From: Agrypnia vestita | Taxonomy: Eukaryota > Arthropoda > Insecta > Trichoptera > Phryganeidae | Direction: 5' to 3' | Assembly (NCBI GenBank): GCA_016648135.1 | Contig: JADDOH010005090.1 | Coordinates: 158,082 to 222,081, forward strand | DNA length: 64,000 nt | Part shown: one piece after another, positions 10,256 through 22,046 of the stretch | How the letters are laid out: every line of letters starts with the position of its first letter | How positions within the stretch are numbered: the stretch's first letter is position 1 | Notes under the pieces: generated by a model | Told to the model about the DNA's origin: nothing | Databases searched by the model: none | Seen by the model: the letters and a program-made list of their open reading frames with translations, nothing else | Made by a program: the position numbers and the translations under genes

Positions 10256-11805
10256 TCTGACAAGCGCTCAAATATTATCAAATTATTTAAAAAATAGTAA
10301 AAAGCAAGTATATGTTGTACGTACAGAAAAACAAAAATAAAAATTAATGAATCTAATTAACTCTTAAAAGACTGTGCTAAAAAATACCTTCGGGAACGGT
10401 GGTGTAACACAGTGTTACATGATTAAAAATCGACATAGTTTTTAATGTGTAGTAAAAAAAAATATTTTCAACACAGAAAAGACTTATTAAATATCCCTTT
10501 ATATAATTATGTAAGATGAACATACATATTTGCATTATTTTAGTAAATTATAAAATCATGGCATATAGAATTTGCGTGCGCCCACGCCGACGTATCATTA
10601 CCAAATAAATTCAACGACGCGGCGACTACAGTTCATCTTTGTCTAATGTTATGCGACTTGACCGTGCTCTTTCGATATTTTTTCTCTTTCACCGAAACCC
10701 AAGCAACTGCCATCTCTGTCCTACATGAAATATGGGTATTGCAGTGCTCTTTCTTGTTCGATTTAACTGTGACGTGAAATATTCTGCACTCTTTTACACA
10801 CTGGCCGAAAATACGAGAGTAATGAATAAATATTTATTAATTAAAAAATACGTACATTCGTAATTTAACGTTTAATGTAGTCATTTGTGTGAAAATGTTT
10901 ATTCGATTACAAAAAAATGTGACGTTTTAGTTTTCGTAAATAAGGTAGATATTTCATATTTTCTATGATATGTAGACCTACGTTATACCACCAACACACA
11001 TGAATTAAGTGATAATTATCTAATTTTAATTCAATTTTTACTTTAAAGTTGTACTGTACGCACAATATTGGGTTATTTTTCACCAGTAGTTTCGGGAAGT
11101 GCAGTTCTTCTATTCCTGTCCATTTCCTGAACTGATAATAATAATAAGATAATAGCTACAATATACACTTCTAGATGGTAACGACAGCTGTTTCCAAAAC
11201 CAGTAGAGAAAAATTATCTTAAATTGTGTGTGTGTAGTACCTACAAAGTTTAAATAAAAATTGTATTTTGAATTAGATTATAAAAACATTATATTTTTAT
11301 GTACATATTCGCTTACTGTCTACCTTGATTTTTTGTTATTTATCAACCATTAAGTAGTACAATACATATTACTGGTATTAGTATCCAAAATAAACCATTA
11401 TCCACAGTTTTAATATGAAGAATAATGAATTTCCTAGTCATAGTGCGTTGAATTAGTTCAGTCCATTTAATTTTCAAAATCATACTCACATTCAAAATCA
11501 AATTCAAAATCATGAGTTTATGATTAAGTGATGTTTCCATAAACCTTTACCTTTGTATTTGTTGTGGAAAATTGATAACCTTCAAACATACTACGTTGGT
11601 AGCATACGTAACTATACAGATTATTTTATATGAATTAAAAATTTGTGTAATCCCCGAGATAAAAAATATTTCGTTGCGTTTCCCAATTTCGTGTTATCAA
11701 GAGTCAAATAAAGTCAAATTAAATTAATTTTGTATTTTTTAAACTGATAAAAATGTGTATATTTTAGAATATCAATTAAGGTATTTTTTAAAACAATTGT
11801 GTATA

Positions 11806-11985
11806 AAACATATTGGTCTTGTGGTTAAGACTTACGCCTCGTGATCCAAAGGTCGCGGGTTCGAATCTCACTCTAGTCCAGCAATTTAGTCCTATTTTCA
11901 TAGCAAAAGCATTTAGCTTAGTTTTAAAATAGTAAGAATATTGATGTGACACGTATTCCGTGTTCGCATCTCTATTTAAAAAAAA
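11806..11985 (+). mobile_element. tRNA-derived SINE, copy 2
   Basis: Head GGTCTTGTGGTTAAGACTTA...GGTTCGAATCTCACT, body CCAGCAATTTAGTCCTATTT and ATATTGATGTGACACGTATT, A-rich end. This is the same family as copies at 4,062, 15,350 and 36,383. The latter is its duplicate in the second tandem unit. Confidence 0.8.
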
Positions 11986-12759
11986 ACAAGTGCCGTATGA
12001 CAATTCGTTTAGGTTTTTTACGTAATTTTTTTTTCGTAAAGTATATTTATTTTCTTATTAAGTTATTTTATAATTGAACTAAAATATTTATTATAAGAAC
12101 AAGCTTAGGGTGAGTATGTTTATAACCATGAAAATATATGATTTAGGTTTTTTAGTATAAAAATATACATCTCTCGTCACTTTAAACTTATTTTTTAATC
12201 TTAATACAAATTTTAAAAAAAAATATTGAAATAACATATGTAAGTATATTATATATATTAATATATAATACATAAAAGTATATACATTCATATTATATGA
12301 TCGTTTGTTGCTTATGAATTTTTAAAAAAAATATTTTTTTCCAATCAATCATTTAATTTTCATTTTAAACAGTTCATTGAAAATAAAGCAAATAAATATT
12401 ATCTTATTTTGAAATCACAATATACAAAATTGATAGAGTGTATGTATTTCTATTGTATGCTGTATGAAAAATGTGTGAATATTTTATGTATACATACAGT
12501 AAAATACATAGTTAACTTTAAGTAATACTGCGCACAGAATTAAAACTTCCCAAGTAAATAGACATTGATCACGTCTTTTACTAATATAAATAATAATCGT
12601 TGCACGATTATGAATGATAATGACGTTGAACTTCGATTGCAAGAGAATTAACGCTACAGGAAATTGCCAAATGTAATCCAATCACTTGATTATATTGATA
12701 ACATGTTTACATAGAGTGATACGGATCTTAACTCATTTAAAAATCTTATTTGCGCAATA
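11986..12759. other. AT-rich intergenic DNA
   Basis: Very AT-rich with simple TA tracts near 12,240-12,280. No gene or complete element is seen. Confidence 0.4.
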
Positions 12760-13175
12760 TTTTTTTAAATTTTCTTCTGTACGTGTGACGATGTTATTTT
12801 CAACCTCCTGTCAGACTGCAGTGATATTTTACATTTTCTTCTGTACGTGTGGTGTTTTTTTTTTTGTACGTGTGGCGATATATTTTCAACCTCCTGTCAG
12901 ACTGCAGTGATATTTTAAATTTTCGTCTGCACGTGTGGCGATGTTATTTTCAACCTCCTGTCAGACTGCAGTGATATTTTAAATTTTCTTCTGCACTTGT
13001 GGCGATGTTATTTTCAACCTCCTGTCAGACTGCAGTGATATTTTAAATTTTCGTCTGCACTTGTGGCGATGTTATTTTCAACCTCCTGTCAGACTGCAGT
13101 GATATTTTAAATTTTCGTCTGCACGTGTGGCGATATTATTCTCACCCTTCTGTCAGCCTGCAATGATATTTTTAC
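12760..13175. repeat. 64-bp minisatellite
   Basis: CTGCAGTGAT recurs at 12,816, 12,902, 12,966, 13,030 and 13,094, with a CTGCAATGAT form at 13,158. The period is 64 bp, with one 22-bp expansion near 12,860. Each unit holds TTTCAACCTCCTGTCAGACT and a CTGCACGTGTGGCGATGTTA block. It directly abuts the Penelope-like fragment at 13,202. Confidence 0.9.
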
Positions 13176-13201
13176 AGAAATCATAATTTTAATAAAAAAT
13201 A

Positions 13202-13560
13202 ATGATTTATGGAATTTCAAACCCTTCTCTCAGTACAGGTCTAAAAAATCTGGAAATACTTGAAATTAGGAAAAATGTTAACATTAATTCAAATACAATA
13301 AATACACAGACAAAATTTTTGCATAACCCACTATTGAATACTTTTCCACTTAAGATTCCATCCTCTCCAGATAACATTCCATAATAATTAACACCTCTGA
13401 CCCCCCACCACTCACCATCCCCTTCATCGTAACACATTTGCATGGTTTAACTTCTTCAATTTTAGTAAACGAACAATCCTAAGGAAGGGAACATTGTTCT
13501 CGAAACATTTAGATTGTATAACATTTAGATTGTATTGGGGAAAACAAAGTGATTTGTGTT
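13202..13560 (+). mobile_element. Penelope-like element 3' fragment
   Basis: The 60-codon frame 13,202-13,384 ends with LEILEIRKNVNI...NTQTKFLHNPLLNTFPLKIP. This aligns residue by residue with the C-terminus of the Penelope-like protein at 61,007-61,915 (LETLEIHKNINT...NNQIQPFTSPLLTMFP). A decayed hammerhead motif follows at 13,473-13,517. The end GAAAACAAAGTGATTTGTGTTTTTA matches the other Penelope-type ends in this window. RT and GIY-YIG parts are missing, so this is a 5'-truncated copy. Confidence 0.75.
13473..13517 (+). ncRNA. Decayed hammerhead ribozyme motif
   Basis: Stem I ACAATC (13,473-13,478) pairs with GATTGT (13,512-13,517). Stem II GGGAAC (487-492) pairs with GTTCTC (496-501) with one G-U pair. 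GAAAC follows at 502-506. The core reads CTAAGGA where CTGANGA is required (G5 to A), and the minimal stem III pair is C-U. Helices are preserved but the catalytic core is broken, so it is likely inactive. Confidence 0.6.
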
Positions 13561-15349
13561 TTTATTTTAATTTATTTTTAGTTTTGAAATTATGTTTTGC
13601 AATTATGAATCATGTTTTTGAATCAGTCACGTGTTTTTTCTGTGTATAGTTTGGACATTGGAATATTAAATGAATGAACCGTGAAAACCTAAGGACATTT
13701 TTAAGTCACGTGTTATTGTACTTCTTGTGTGTGTGAAGTTTTTTAAAAGGGGTTTATGATTCACAATATATATGGCTATTATCCGTTAAAAATGACGTAC
13801 TTTTATTATGTATTATGGTCACCGGTTAAGGCTGTGAGAGCGACGCTATCTAGAATAGCGTAGCGTCTTGATAGCGTAGGTGATCAACATTTTTAAATAG
13901 AGGATTGTGTTTTTTTTTGTTCCTTATACCCCATTATTATTTGAGCCATCTGGTAGCGTTAGTGACAGATACTGTTATGCAGAGAATTATTTTTGTTGTT
14001 GATGCGTAACATCTTTACGCTCGGTATATGGGACTGATTTCGTGAATGCAACGGCTGAAACGTGTGACAGGAAGTTTCGATTTTGAATTTGTTTATCTTA
14101 TTTGGTAAATACAACATTGACATTAAGCGTCCGAAGGAAATGTTAAATTTATTTATTTATTTAGAGTATCCACAAGTTACAATAAATCAAAGAAACATCT
14201 TGAAATATCCTACTGGAGCTCAATTACAAACGACTCAATATATCAATGTAATTTCAGATCTTAACGCTAATCTAAACAATTATATAATAAATAAAACAAG
14301 AGAAAAGTGAAATAAACAATGTGTGACAACAGGAATAAACAAAGTATGAAAACAGTAATAAAAGCAATAAATCAAGAGGAAAGTAAAATAAACAAAGTAT
14401 GAAAATAGTAATATAAGCAATAAATCAAGAGAAAAAAGAAATAAACAAAGTATAAAAACAATTTTTAAATTACTTTTTAAAACAAAACTAGTTTTTAAAA
14501 CAACATCTTTTAGAACAACACTCTCCTAAACATCGCATTCTTAATAATACTTGAATTCGCATTCAAAATATCAAATTCGATAAATTAGGATAATGTTGAA
14601 TTTAGATTTATGATTTCTCAGAATAACTTTAAATTAGAAAAAACCGTTCGATAAAATAACGTAGGCACAAAATATTTGATCGATTCTGATAAAAAAATAA
14701 TTGTTAACGATTTTTATCCTATATGAAGTGATTTAATAATACCTGTTAAGGAAACATGTAAATAAAATCAGCTGTTCATTTGTGATACACTTTTCAAATA
14801 TAAGTCTGCATTATGTGATGTATATTCACACGTACGTTGAATGGTAGCTGCCATTTTTTTTGCGTTCCAAACCACTGTTTTTCACAAGATTTTAAAGGTT
14901 TTCTCTGAGAGTATGAATAAATGAATTATTTTGAAATTGTTGATGTTTAATATGTTTATGCTTGGTTCACGGGAAGCCGCAGATTTTTTACTGACTCATC
15001 AAAACTGCTGTAAGCAGTCAGTAAGACTCAGTGAAAAATTCTTATTATTCACGTTGCTGAGCGTTACTGAGAAATGAATGAAGCGTTACTGAGAAAAGAT
15101 GTTACACATCATTTGCGACTATTGCAAGACTCGCTCAACTTTTTTGTACCTCATTTAACATACCTCATCATTATTTGTGCCATCTGGTAGCGTTAGTGAC
15201 GGACATTGTGACAGAGAATAACATATTATGATAAATGTATATGCGATATGGTAATGGATGCACTTGTTATTTTTGATTTTAATTAAACTGAAATATTAAA
15301 AAAAATCTAATTCAGAGTACTTTATTAAAAAAACATAAAGTCGAGTAGT
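13561..15349. other. Intergenic DNA with a short repeated block
   Basis: GCCATCTGGTAGCGTTAGTG occurs at about 13,946 and again at about 15,180, each after ATTATTTG. It probably marks two ends of an old element. A GCGACGCTATCTAGAATAGC block at 13,840 is partly palindromic. No coding region is seen. Confidence 0.4.
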
Positions 15350-15525
15350 ATAAAGAATAGCTTTGTGGTCTTGTGTTTGGGACTCTCGCCTGGTGATCCA
15401 TTGTGGGTTCGAATCTCACCCCAGACCAGCAAAGTAGTCCTATTTTTGTAGCACAAGCGTTTAGTTTAGTTTGAAAATAGTAAGAATATTGATGTAACAC
15501 GTATTCCATGTACACATCTCTATTT
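15350..15525 (+). mobile_element. tRNA-derived SINE, copy 3
   Basis: Head TTGTGGTCTTGTGTTTGGGA...GGGTTCGAATCTCACCCC, body CACAAGCGTTTAG...AATATTGATGTAACACGTAT, then an A/T tail. Same family as at 11,806. Confidence 0.8.
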
Positions 15526-16338
15526 TTTTAATTAAAAAAAAATGTTTTAATTTTATTTATTAACAATTTTGAAATCATAATATTGGAGATCAGCTATTGG
15601 ATACGTAGTTGCGGACTTACTACATTCGAATTAATTATTATTGGGGATGGAGATAACATGACGTGTTTGACCCCTTAATTCTTACAGTAGCTCATCTTCC
15701 TGTATCTCCTTCTCCACTCTGTTCTCTCATCACACCAGCTTGTAAACCGTTGAGGTCGTTGAAGTGACTCTTCTGCACTTATTAAAAAAATACAGATGAA
15801 AAATTCCTACTAAAGGTAATTGAAGACTTTTTTTTCTCATTAAAACATATTCATCCACACATACCGAAAAAAATATATAATCTAAATATAATAATCCTTT
15901 TCACTTCACTAAACATACAATATCTACATGCAGTTGTGATATTTATAATATTTATATTTATACAGATCGTTCGTAAATCGGATAGTTTTGAAAATAGGAT
16001 AGCTATTGTTCCAAAATGAAGGCAATCCTCGGTGTCTGAGAAATTCTAAGCCTTTGTCTCCAGCACCACATTTCAAAGGTTTATTTTCTCTATTCTCTTT
16101 ATTAATTAATGTTCTCTCACTTGCTCTCAATGTCCATGTTCCACTTCACAGAAGGATCATAACGTTGTGTATGTCTCAAACTGATGATAGTGAACATACA
16201 TAATTTTTCATACAATACCAAATTATTTGTTGAGAACTTGTTTCGTGGCGCTGTTAAAGGGTTACAAGTACTATCGCTATCATACATAATTTTGGCCCAT
16301 TCATTTAAAATTGGCTTATGATAAGATGCCAAATATGT

Positions 16339-16346
16339 TATAAATA
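16339..16346 (+). promoter_or_regulatory. TATA box of gene B
   Basis: TATAAATA lies 80 nt before the ATG. It is followed by CAGTGGTTGGTCACAATTCTTTATG, which is shared (with changes) by gene C and by the orphan gene-A promoter at 23,261-23,298. This supports a common core promoter of the family. Confidence 0.6.
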
Positions 16347-16425
16347 CAGTGGTTGGTCACAATTCTTTATGTAAATTATTTTAAACGACGGTGAACCTTC
16401 ATAAGTATCTATCACGAAGACAAAA

Positions 16426-19400
16426 ATGTTGGGTAAGAATTCTATTATTTTACTTATTTAAATTAAAATATCTTATAATGCTCAAGTTAACTTTATATTA
16501 ATTATCATATTAATAAATATATTCAGTACATTTTGTATATTCAAACCATATTGTAAAACTTATTTTAATATCCATTTTATGCATACCTATTATTTTATAA
16601 TAGTATAATGTAAAATATATCACTCAAAAATTTCTAATTCATCTTAAAACTAGAGATAAATCAAAAGTGTTTTAAAATTACGTTTATTACAATAGAAGAA
16701 TAAACATTGAAATTAGTCAAGTTAAATATTATTAAATGCAAATTCTTTCAAATCTGTTTTCACATTAATTCTTAATTCTTTTTTTTAATTGGTTGAGCAA
16801 CTTTGTAGATTGATATTAATTTTTTTTATTATTTGTTTTAATCTACTTATATATTTATTTATTACACCCATATGTTTCGGAAAATTTTTTTCATCGTCAA
16901 GGTGTTTTATATATGTCAAAATATCAAAATAAACGATGTATTTTGTTTTGGTTGATTTTTAATAATATTTTGTTTACTTTTACATGCTTTACTAATTTAT
17001 GATAATTCCAAATTATTCAATTTAGACCAAAATTATTCATGTCGAATATAGAAAGTCCTAAATCTTTATCAAAACCGTGATCATTTCCTAATAAATGATT
17101 TGCTTATTCAGGAAAACCATGATTATAATAATAATTATTATTATTATAAAATTCTTTATTCAACTCCCATATAATTCATTTTTGTTTTTGTTTATATCTT
17201 TACATCGAATTTTAATTTTTAATATGTGATTTATTATGATGAAGGATCACTGGTTCCAAAAAATGTTAACATTTCAACAAATAGTGGTTTATTCGATAAT
17301 TTAATTTTAATCATCTTCAAAAATATTTCTAGCCAAAGTCAGCTTCCTGTTGATCGCTCTGATCGTTGCGTCAGCTCAGGGACAAATGCCTACGGGAAAG
17401 GTAACATAAAATTTTAATACTAATGTACTTTAATTTAATTACTTATTGTATTAATTAGGGTTGTGTGCATTTAAATGCCAGTATAGTCGTTGGACCTATC
17501 CGCGTTGGACGCTTCATACATTGTATTGGCAGACAAATGGCGCATCGCGTATAATATTCGATATCAGAATTCGCTAAGTATAGAAGTACTAATATGATTT
17601 TCAGTTTTTTTTTGTGAATCTGAATACTTACATCGTCTATAAAATTAATTTTATTTTAAGTACATATTTATTTGAACTTAGAACCAGTTTATAAGACGTT
17701 GGTATACATTACGCAAATCCAAATCAGTGGTGTTTTTGACCTGTATGTTGACTTTGTATTAACTTAATGTAGGAATTATTTTTTGAATAATGGATCCTTT
17801 TTTTAAAATATACATTAGCTGCTGTAACCCGTCAAATATGACGGTACTTTTGCATGTCGGTTCCTAAGGAATAAGTATTTTTTTTATGATATTTTAATTA
17901 TTTTTATGAAAAAAATAAGTCAAAAATATTGAAAAAAAATGCAAACTTTGATATTGCATATCTCCATAACTATGGTTGCTTGAGCATTTTACACTCATAA
18001 CATAGTCAGGAATCTACCTGCCAAGTTTCTGCTGCTAGCTCAGGTACACCCTGTATATAAATGTATGCATATATAAAATAACCAATATTAATTTACATTT
18101 TGTACCTATTTAACTCGCAGTACTGCCCCGTGAACGATGTCTTCCATCCACATGAGACAGACAGCAGCATGTTTTATATCTGCGTCGAGAATGAGCTGAA
18201 ACTCCTCTACTGTCCTGCTAACCTGGTGTGGAACCCAAAATACAAAGTATGGTGTAGTATATTATGTACATGTCAACACGACTCTCAAATCTCTTCCCGG
18301 TTCCCGGCTGGAACCCACCGTTTGTTTTATCGTTTTAAATAAGGAATAACAAAACACGAAATGAAATTACAAGTTGAGCGACCAAGGGGAAAATTCTTTA
18401 AAAAAAGCGACCAAAATGAATAAATATTAAAAAACCGGTACGAAGCTACGTATTACTGGTTCGAATAATGCTAATAAAATACTCTCTGACCAACTGATCC
18501 GAACAATAACTAAAAATGGTGCCGCTTTTCTGAAAATCTTCCCTTTTTTTTTCACTTCTTGACCTTATTTTTGTAAAACAAAATATAAAAAACATTTCAC
18601 CATTCAAAATTTTCAATATTTAAACTATAAATTGTCGAGTTCTTACTCGCATAAAATAATAAAGAAAACACACAATTTTATTCAATAAGTAGGTACTTAA
18701 TATAAAAACAGTTTTTCATTATACTGCATTGCAAAATTATTTGATAAATATTTTGGAGGAAACGAATCTTTAGTTCTGCACTATTAGTTCATGAGAATCA
18801 ATTTGTTGTACCTACCTACTTTCGGAGGTAACCTGTAATAGTATTGGAGAGGAATCTCCTTGCTAGGAATACATGACGTAAATAGATTCCCTGGACCCAG
18901 ATTTGAACCGCTTATATTTCTAAAGTGTTCCTTTCGGCCGTAATATGAAAATGGCAATATTAGGATCTTAAGATTGTTATTATCTCAACACTTAATAGAC
19001 GAAAATAAAATAAAATAAACGATACGTCGCTGTTTGTTTCCTTCAGTTTTTACTTGAGAGAGAAGGAGACAACGCGAACATGTGACGCGAGATACGACGA
19101 TTATCCATCAAACGTCAAAATACATATACTAGTCCAACGTGACAATGACAATTTTGATGGGAGAAGAAATTAATTATCTTTTTTCTATAAGCTTTTAATG
19201 CAGCATTACTACTTATGTATTTCATGTAATTTTAGTCGAAACTTGAGAATTGTGAGGTTACGTTTGCGATAGGTACTTCTGTAATCCGTTTGAAGTTCTG
19301 TCAGACCAGAGCGCCTAGATAAGAAGGCACCGGAAAAATCACTTCTAAAGGCATTGCAGACATCAGACACTGCTAGTAAAGGTATCTAATTTGAGAGAGA

Positions 19401-20006
19401 TATGTGAAAATATACAAATCTCTTTATTTGAGTACGACGAACACAAACGTATACCTACGTCTCGTTTATTTTTTTTATTTATTCTCGTTTATTAAATGTT
19501 GGGATAGCAATCTTATGATCACTATATTGCTATTTTCGGCTGTTTATTTCATGGCTTAGGTGAATTTGAGCATTGAAACATGTTGCAATAACTATAATGA
19601 AAAAATTTGCATTTTTTAAAGATGAATTATAACAGTTTAAGAAAAACGAAACATAAATGTGAAAGAATCATTAAAATATCTCTACAAATGAAAAAAGGAC
19701 TTGAAATTATATATTATGTCTTTCCATTTCCCAATCGATGTGATGTGTTTTTTATTCCAGAAAATTTTGTATTATTTTCAGACTTGTACCCTGCCACAAA
19801 CGGGCTCGTCCTGCAAGTCTACAGACCCCACCCCCGCCTGCCTCTTTAATAACGCGCACATGGCGCATCAGTTCGACTGCACCAAGTTCTACATGTGCCC
19901 TTGGGGCAAGGCCTACCTGATAAGCTGTCCGGCCAACCTTCACTTCAACCCGAGACTCGGCATCTGCGACTATCCGTACAGGGCTGGCTGTGTCTGCAAC
20001 AAGTAA
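16426..20006 (+). CDS. Secreted chitin-binding protein with two peritrophin-A (CBM14) modules, gene B
   Basis: Four exons: 16,426-16,432, 17,333-17,400, 18,121-18,246 and 19,782-20,006. Donors GTAAGA, GTAACA, GTATGG; acceptors TTTCTAG, CTCGCAG, TTTTCAG. The frame joins to a 141-aa protein. Residues 1-19, MLAKVSFLLIALIVASAQG, form a signal peptide. Module 1 (about 26-78) has cysteines at 27, 46, 56, 69 and 78 but serine 40 where CBM14 normally has its second cysteine. Module 2 has the full six: 87, 100, 106, 116, 129 and 137, with FDCTKFYMC and LHFNP...CDYPYRAGC. An extra cysteine, 139, sits in the C-terminal VCNK. Family knowledge: such modules bind chitin outside the cell, in peritrophic matrix or cuticle; which one cannot be read from sequence. 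AATAAA is at 20,128. Gene A diverges upstream and gene C is its tandem copy. Confidence 0.9.
17401..18120. other. Gene B intron 2
   Basis: It contains the decayed MITE remnant at about 17,930-18,060 and a repeat end ACCCGTCAAATATGACGGTA...CCTAAGGAATAAGTATT (about 17,825-17,880). The same end is found in gene C intron 2 (39,060 and 39,270) and at 52,490-52,545. Confidence 0.6.
18247..19781. other. Gene B intron 3
   Basis: AT-rich intron aligned over most of its length with gene C intron 3 (40,791-41,874). Gene B has several hundred extra bases around 18,710-19,150. I see nothing functional in it. Confidence 0.5.
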
Positions 20007-20130
20007 ATTGTATGACTTTAGCCCTGTCGCGCCCAGATAATTATTTTCAACATATAAAGCAAAAAAGTGTATAAAATATAGATTATTTAACTTAAAAACT
20101 TTTGACATGTAATTGACCTTAAATGAAAAT

Positions 20131-20690
20131 AAAAAAACTAACCCATAAAAACCAAGTTTTTATTTTACTCTCTTTCATTGTAAATTAAGTTAAACATCAT
20201 GTAATAGTTGATTGACTGAAAATGAAACATGTCTAGATAAATATCGATGTCAAAAATCTCTAAAAATTTCTCTTTATTAATTGATTTCTTCCCAAAAACC
20301 CGAAGTGTGCTGTCATCTGTGAACCAATGGTCATAAATTTTCAAAATTCGTAGTGAAGTACCTATTAGACCTACCGACGGAGTAATTCAAATTTTAAATA
20401 TTCCGTGATGTTATCGGGCCGCCGGCGCTGTTGGTAGTAATCAAATTTTTGTAATGATTCCAATTTGAAAAAAACATTCAAATTTATAAAAATACAAAAT
20501 TATACTATAATTTTTATTATTTTTTAGAGATTTTTGACATAGATCTGATAGATCTTCTTCATCGTCGCCACGAGTCTGCTTGCAAAGTTTCAGCTCGATT
20601 GGATCACGGGAAAAGGGTTAAAAATCGATCCAAAAAATTTTCGTTAAGAAAACAAGCAAGCAGACGCCACGAGTTAAAAGAAAGGAAGTA
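20131..20690. mobile_element. Unclassified interspersed repeat (ACTCCCTTTCT family), absent from the paralogous site
   Basis: Downstream of gene B this ~560-bp block sits between AAATGAAAATAAAA and AAATGAAAATAATAAATAAT. Downstream of gene C (42,217-42,250) the same flanks are directly joined, so the gene C side is an empty site. The right end carries CGTCGCCACGAGTCTGCTTG, AAAGTTTCAGCTCGATTGGA and AAAGAAAGGAAGT. The left end carries CTAACCCATAAAAACC. Related copies: 51,625-51,930, 51,940-52,440, 55,560-55,895 and 60,068-60,190. No protein is seen; the class is unknown. Confidence 0.7.
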
Positions 20691-20799
20691 AAAAAATGAA
20701 AATAATAAATAATCCATTGCTTTTTCACCGTCTAATTCAAAGTAGGTATGGAGATTGATTGGTTAAAAGTTTTAATCATAATCTAAATGTAATAATTTC

Positions 20800-20895
20800 A
20801 TTATGGAGAGAGAGACTTGAACCCCAAACGCGCAGATGGCAGCACGGCAACTGGACGACATCGGCATTATCGCTTTGCCGTGGACCGTCAAAAAT
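20800..20895 (-). mobile_element. tRNA-like SINE fragment
   Basis: The minus strand contains GGGGTTCAAGTCTCTCTCTC (B-box-like) after CCAGTTGCCGTGCTGCCATC. The duplicate is at 42,335-42,430, where the head has become a short perfect hairpin (GACTAGAAAACA...TGTTTTCTAGTC). Assignment is tentative. Confidence 0.35.
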
Positions 20896-21277
20896 TATAA
20901 CCTCTCAAGATAATGTAGAATTCCTGCCCAAGAAAATGATGTTTTTCCCTCTCAGAAACCACAGAAGAAAAACCAAATACGCCAACAAATACCACTGAAA
21001 TAAATCTCGGTTATTATCCTTAGCTTCGGCAGTCGAAGCGTTGTCAGCCTCAGATATCATCGTCCTGGCCCTCAGAACAGGTATCTTGAGAAGTTCACCT
21101 CCTTCGCGACACAAAATAACACGCGAAGGATTGTCAATCATAAAATCGCGGAATAAATTGTCACAAATATACTGATTTCACTGTTATTTCCATTCATTCA
21201 TAAACGAAATGTTCACTAGCGAAAAAAACGTGAGTGATTCATTTTTGAACTAGGTGCTGAAGTCAATTGTCACAATA

Positions 21278-22046
21278 AAGGTACTGATACACATGCTTAT
21301 ATTGAGCATGCTCATTAGTAGGCTCAAAACTAGCATGCCCTAACAACTGTACACACTTGCTTATTATTAGCCTGATTATTTTAAGCATGATTATAAATGT
21401 GTTCAAAGCTAACAATCAAACACACATGCTTATTACTGGCATGGACTTGGCTTAGAATAGAGAGGAACTCTAGTTCAAAATTGAAACTTTGCAAACTGAA
21501 ATAGAAAATTCAAGTGAACCAATAAATCAAAACAGCACATCCATCCAGCTCATTCCAAACGAACATTTTTGATTTTAGTTTTTATAATTTTTATGTAAGA
21601 TTTGAATCATTCATGTCTTTTAATAAAGTTTCATAAACCTTATTTCCTGCTATATTATTTTTACACAGCGGTGACCGAGTATTCCACAGACATTCGTGAT
21701 TCCCATAAGTCACGAGAAGTAATGTTTTATCATCTCCCTAAAGCATCATATTTGTTTCATCTGTCGCGGACTGGGAAGATTGCATTGATAATCGATACTA
21801 GCCGCAAATGACATTAGCATGCTCATAAGCACGCTTGATCCACATGCTCAAAATATACCTTTTCTCATGGTGAATCACATTAGCAAGCTCATAAAACAAC
21901 CGGCGGTTGATTTTTGAGCGTGCTAGTAATGATCATGCTCACTACTAGCAATGTGCGTACATACATGCCACTAAAAAGCAATGTTTAAAGAAGGGCAATA
22001 CTGCGCATGCTCACGTGCCACTAATAAGCATGTGTATTAGTGCCTT
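21278..22046. mobile_element. MITE with ACACATGCTTAT terminal inverted repeats
   Basis: Left end AAGGTACTGATACACATGCT and inverse of the right end AAGGCACTAATACACATGCT match, flanked by AATA on both sides as a possible 4-bp target duplication. GCATGCTCA and TGCTTATTA motifs are repeated throughout the subterminal DNA. No transposase is seen. The gene C flank keeps only its middle (about 42,740-43,100). Confidence 0.6.

Larger units (their letters stand above)
9831..11805. other. Divergent intergenic region upstream of gene A
   Basis: This is non-coding DNA between the gene A start and the SINE at 11,806. It includes the gene A promoter and a tRNA-like repeat at 10,115-10,255. Its duplicate is 23,197-24,790 plus 36,005-36,380. 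No gene is seen. Confidence 0.6.

Noticed and set aside
11806..11985. Possible tRNA gene (A and B boxes)
   Set aside because: The cloverleaf is not complete, a long common body and A-rich tail follow, and several dispersed copies exist, so it is a SINE.
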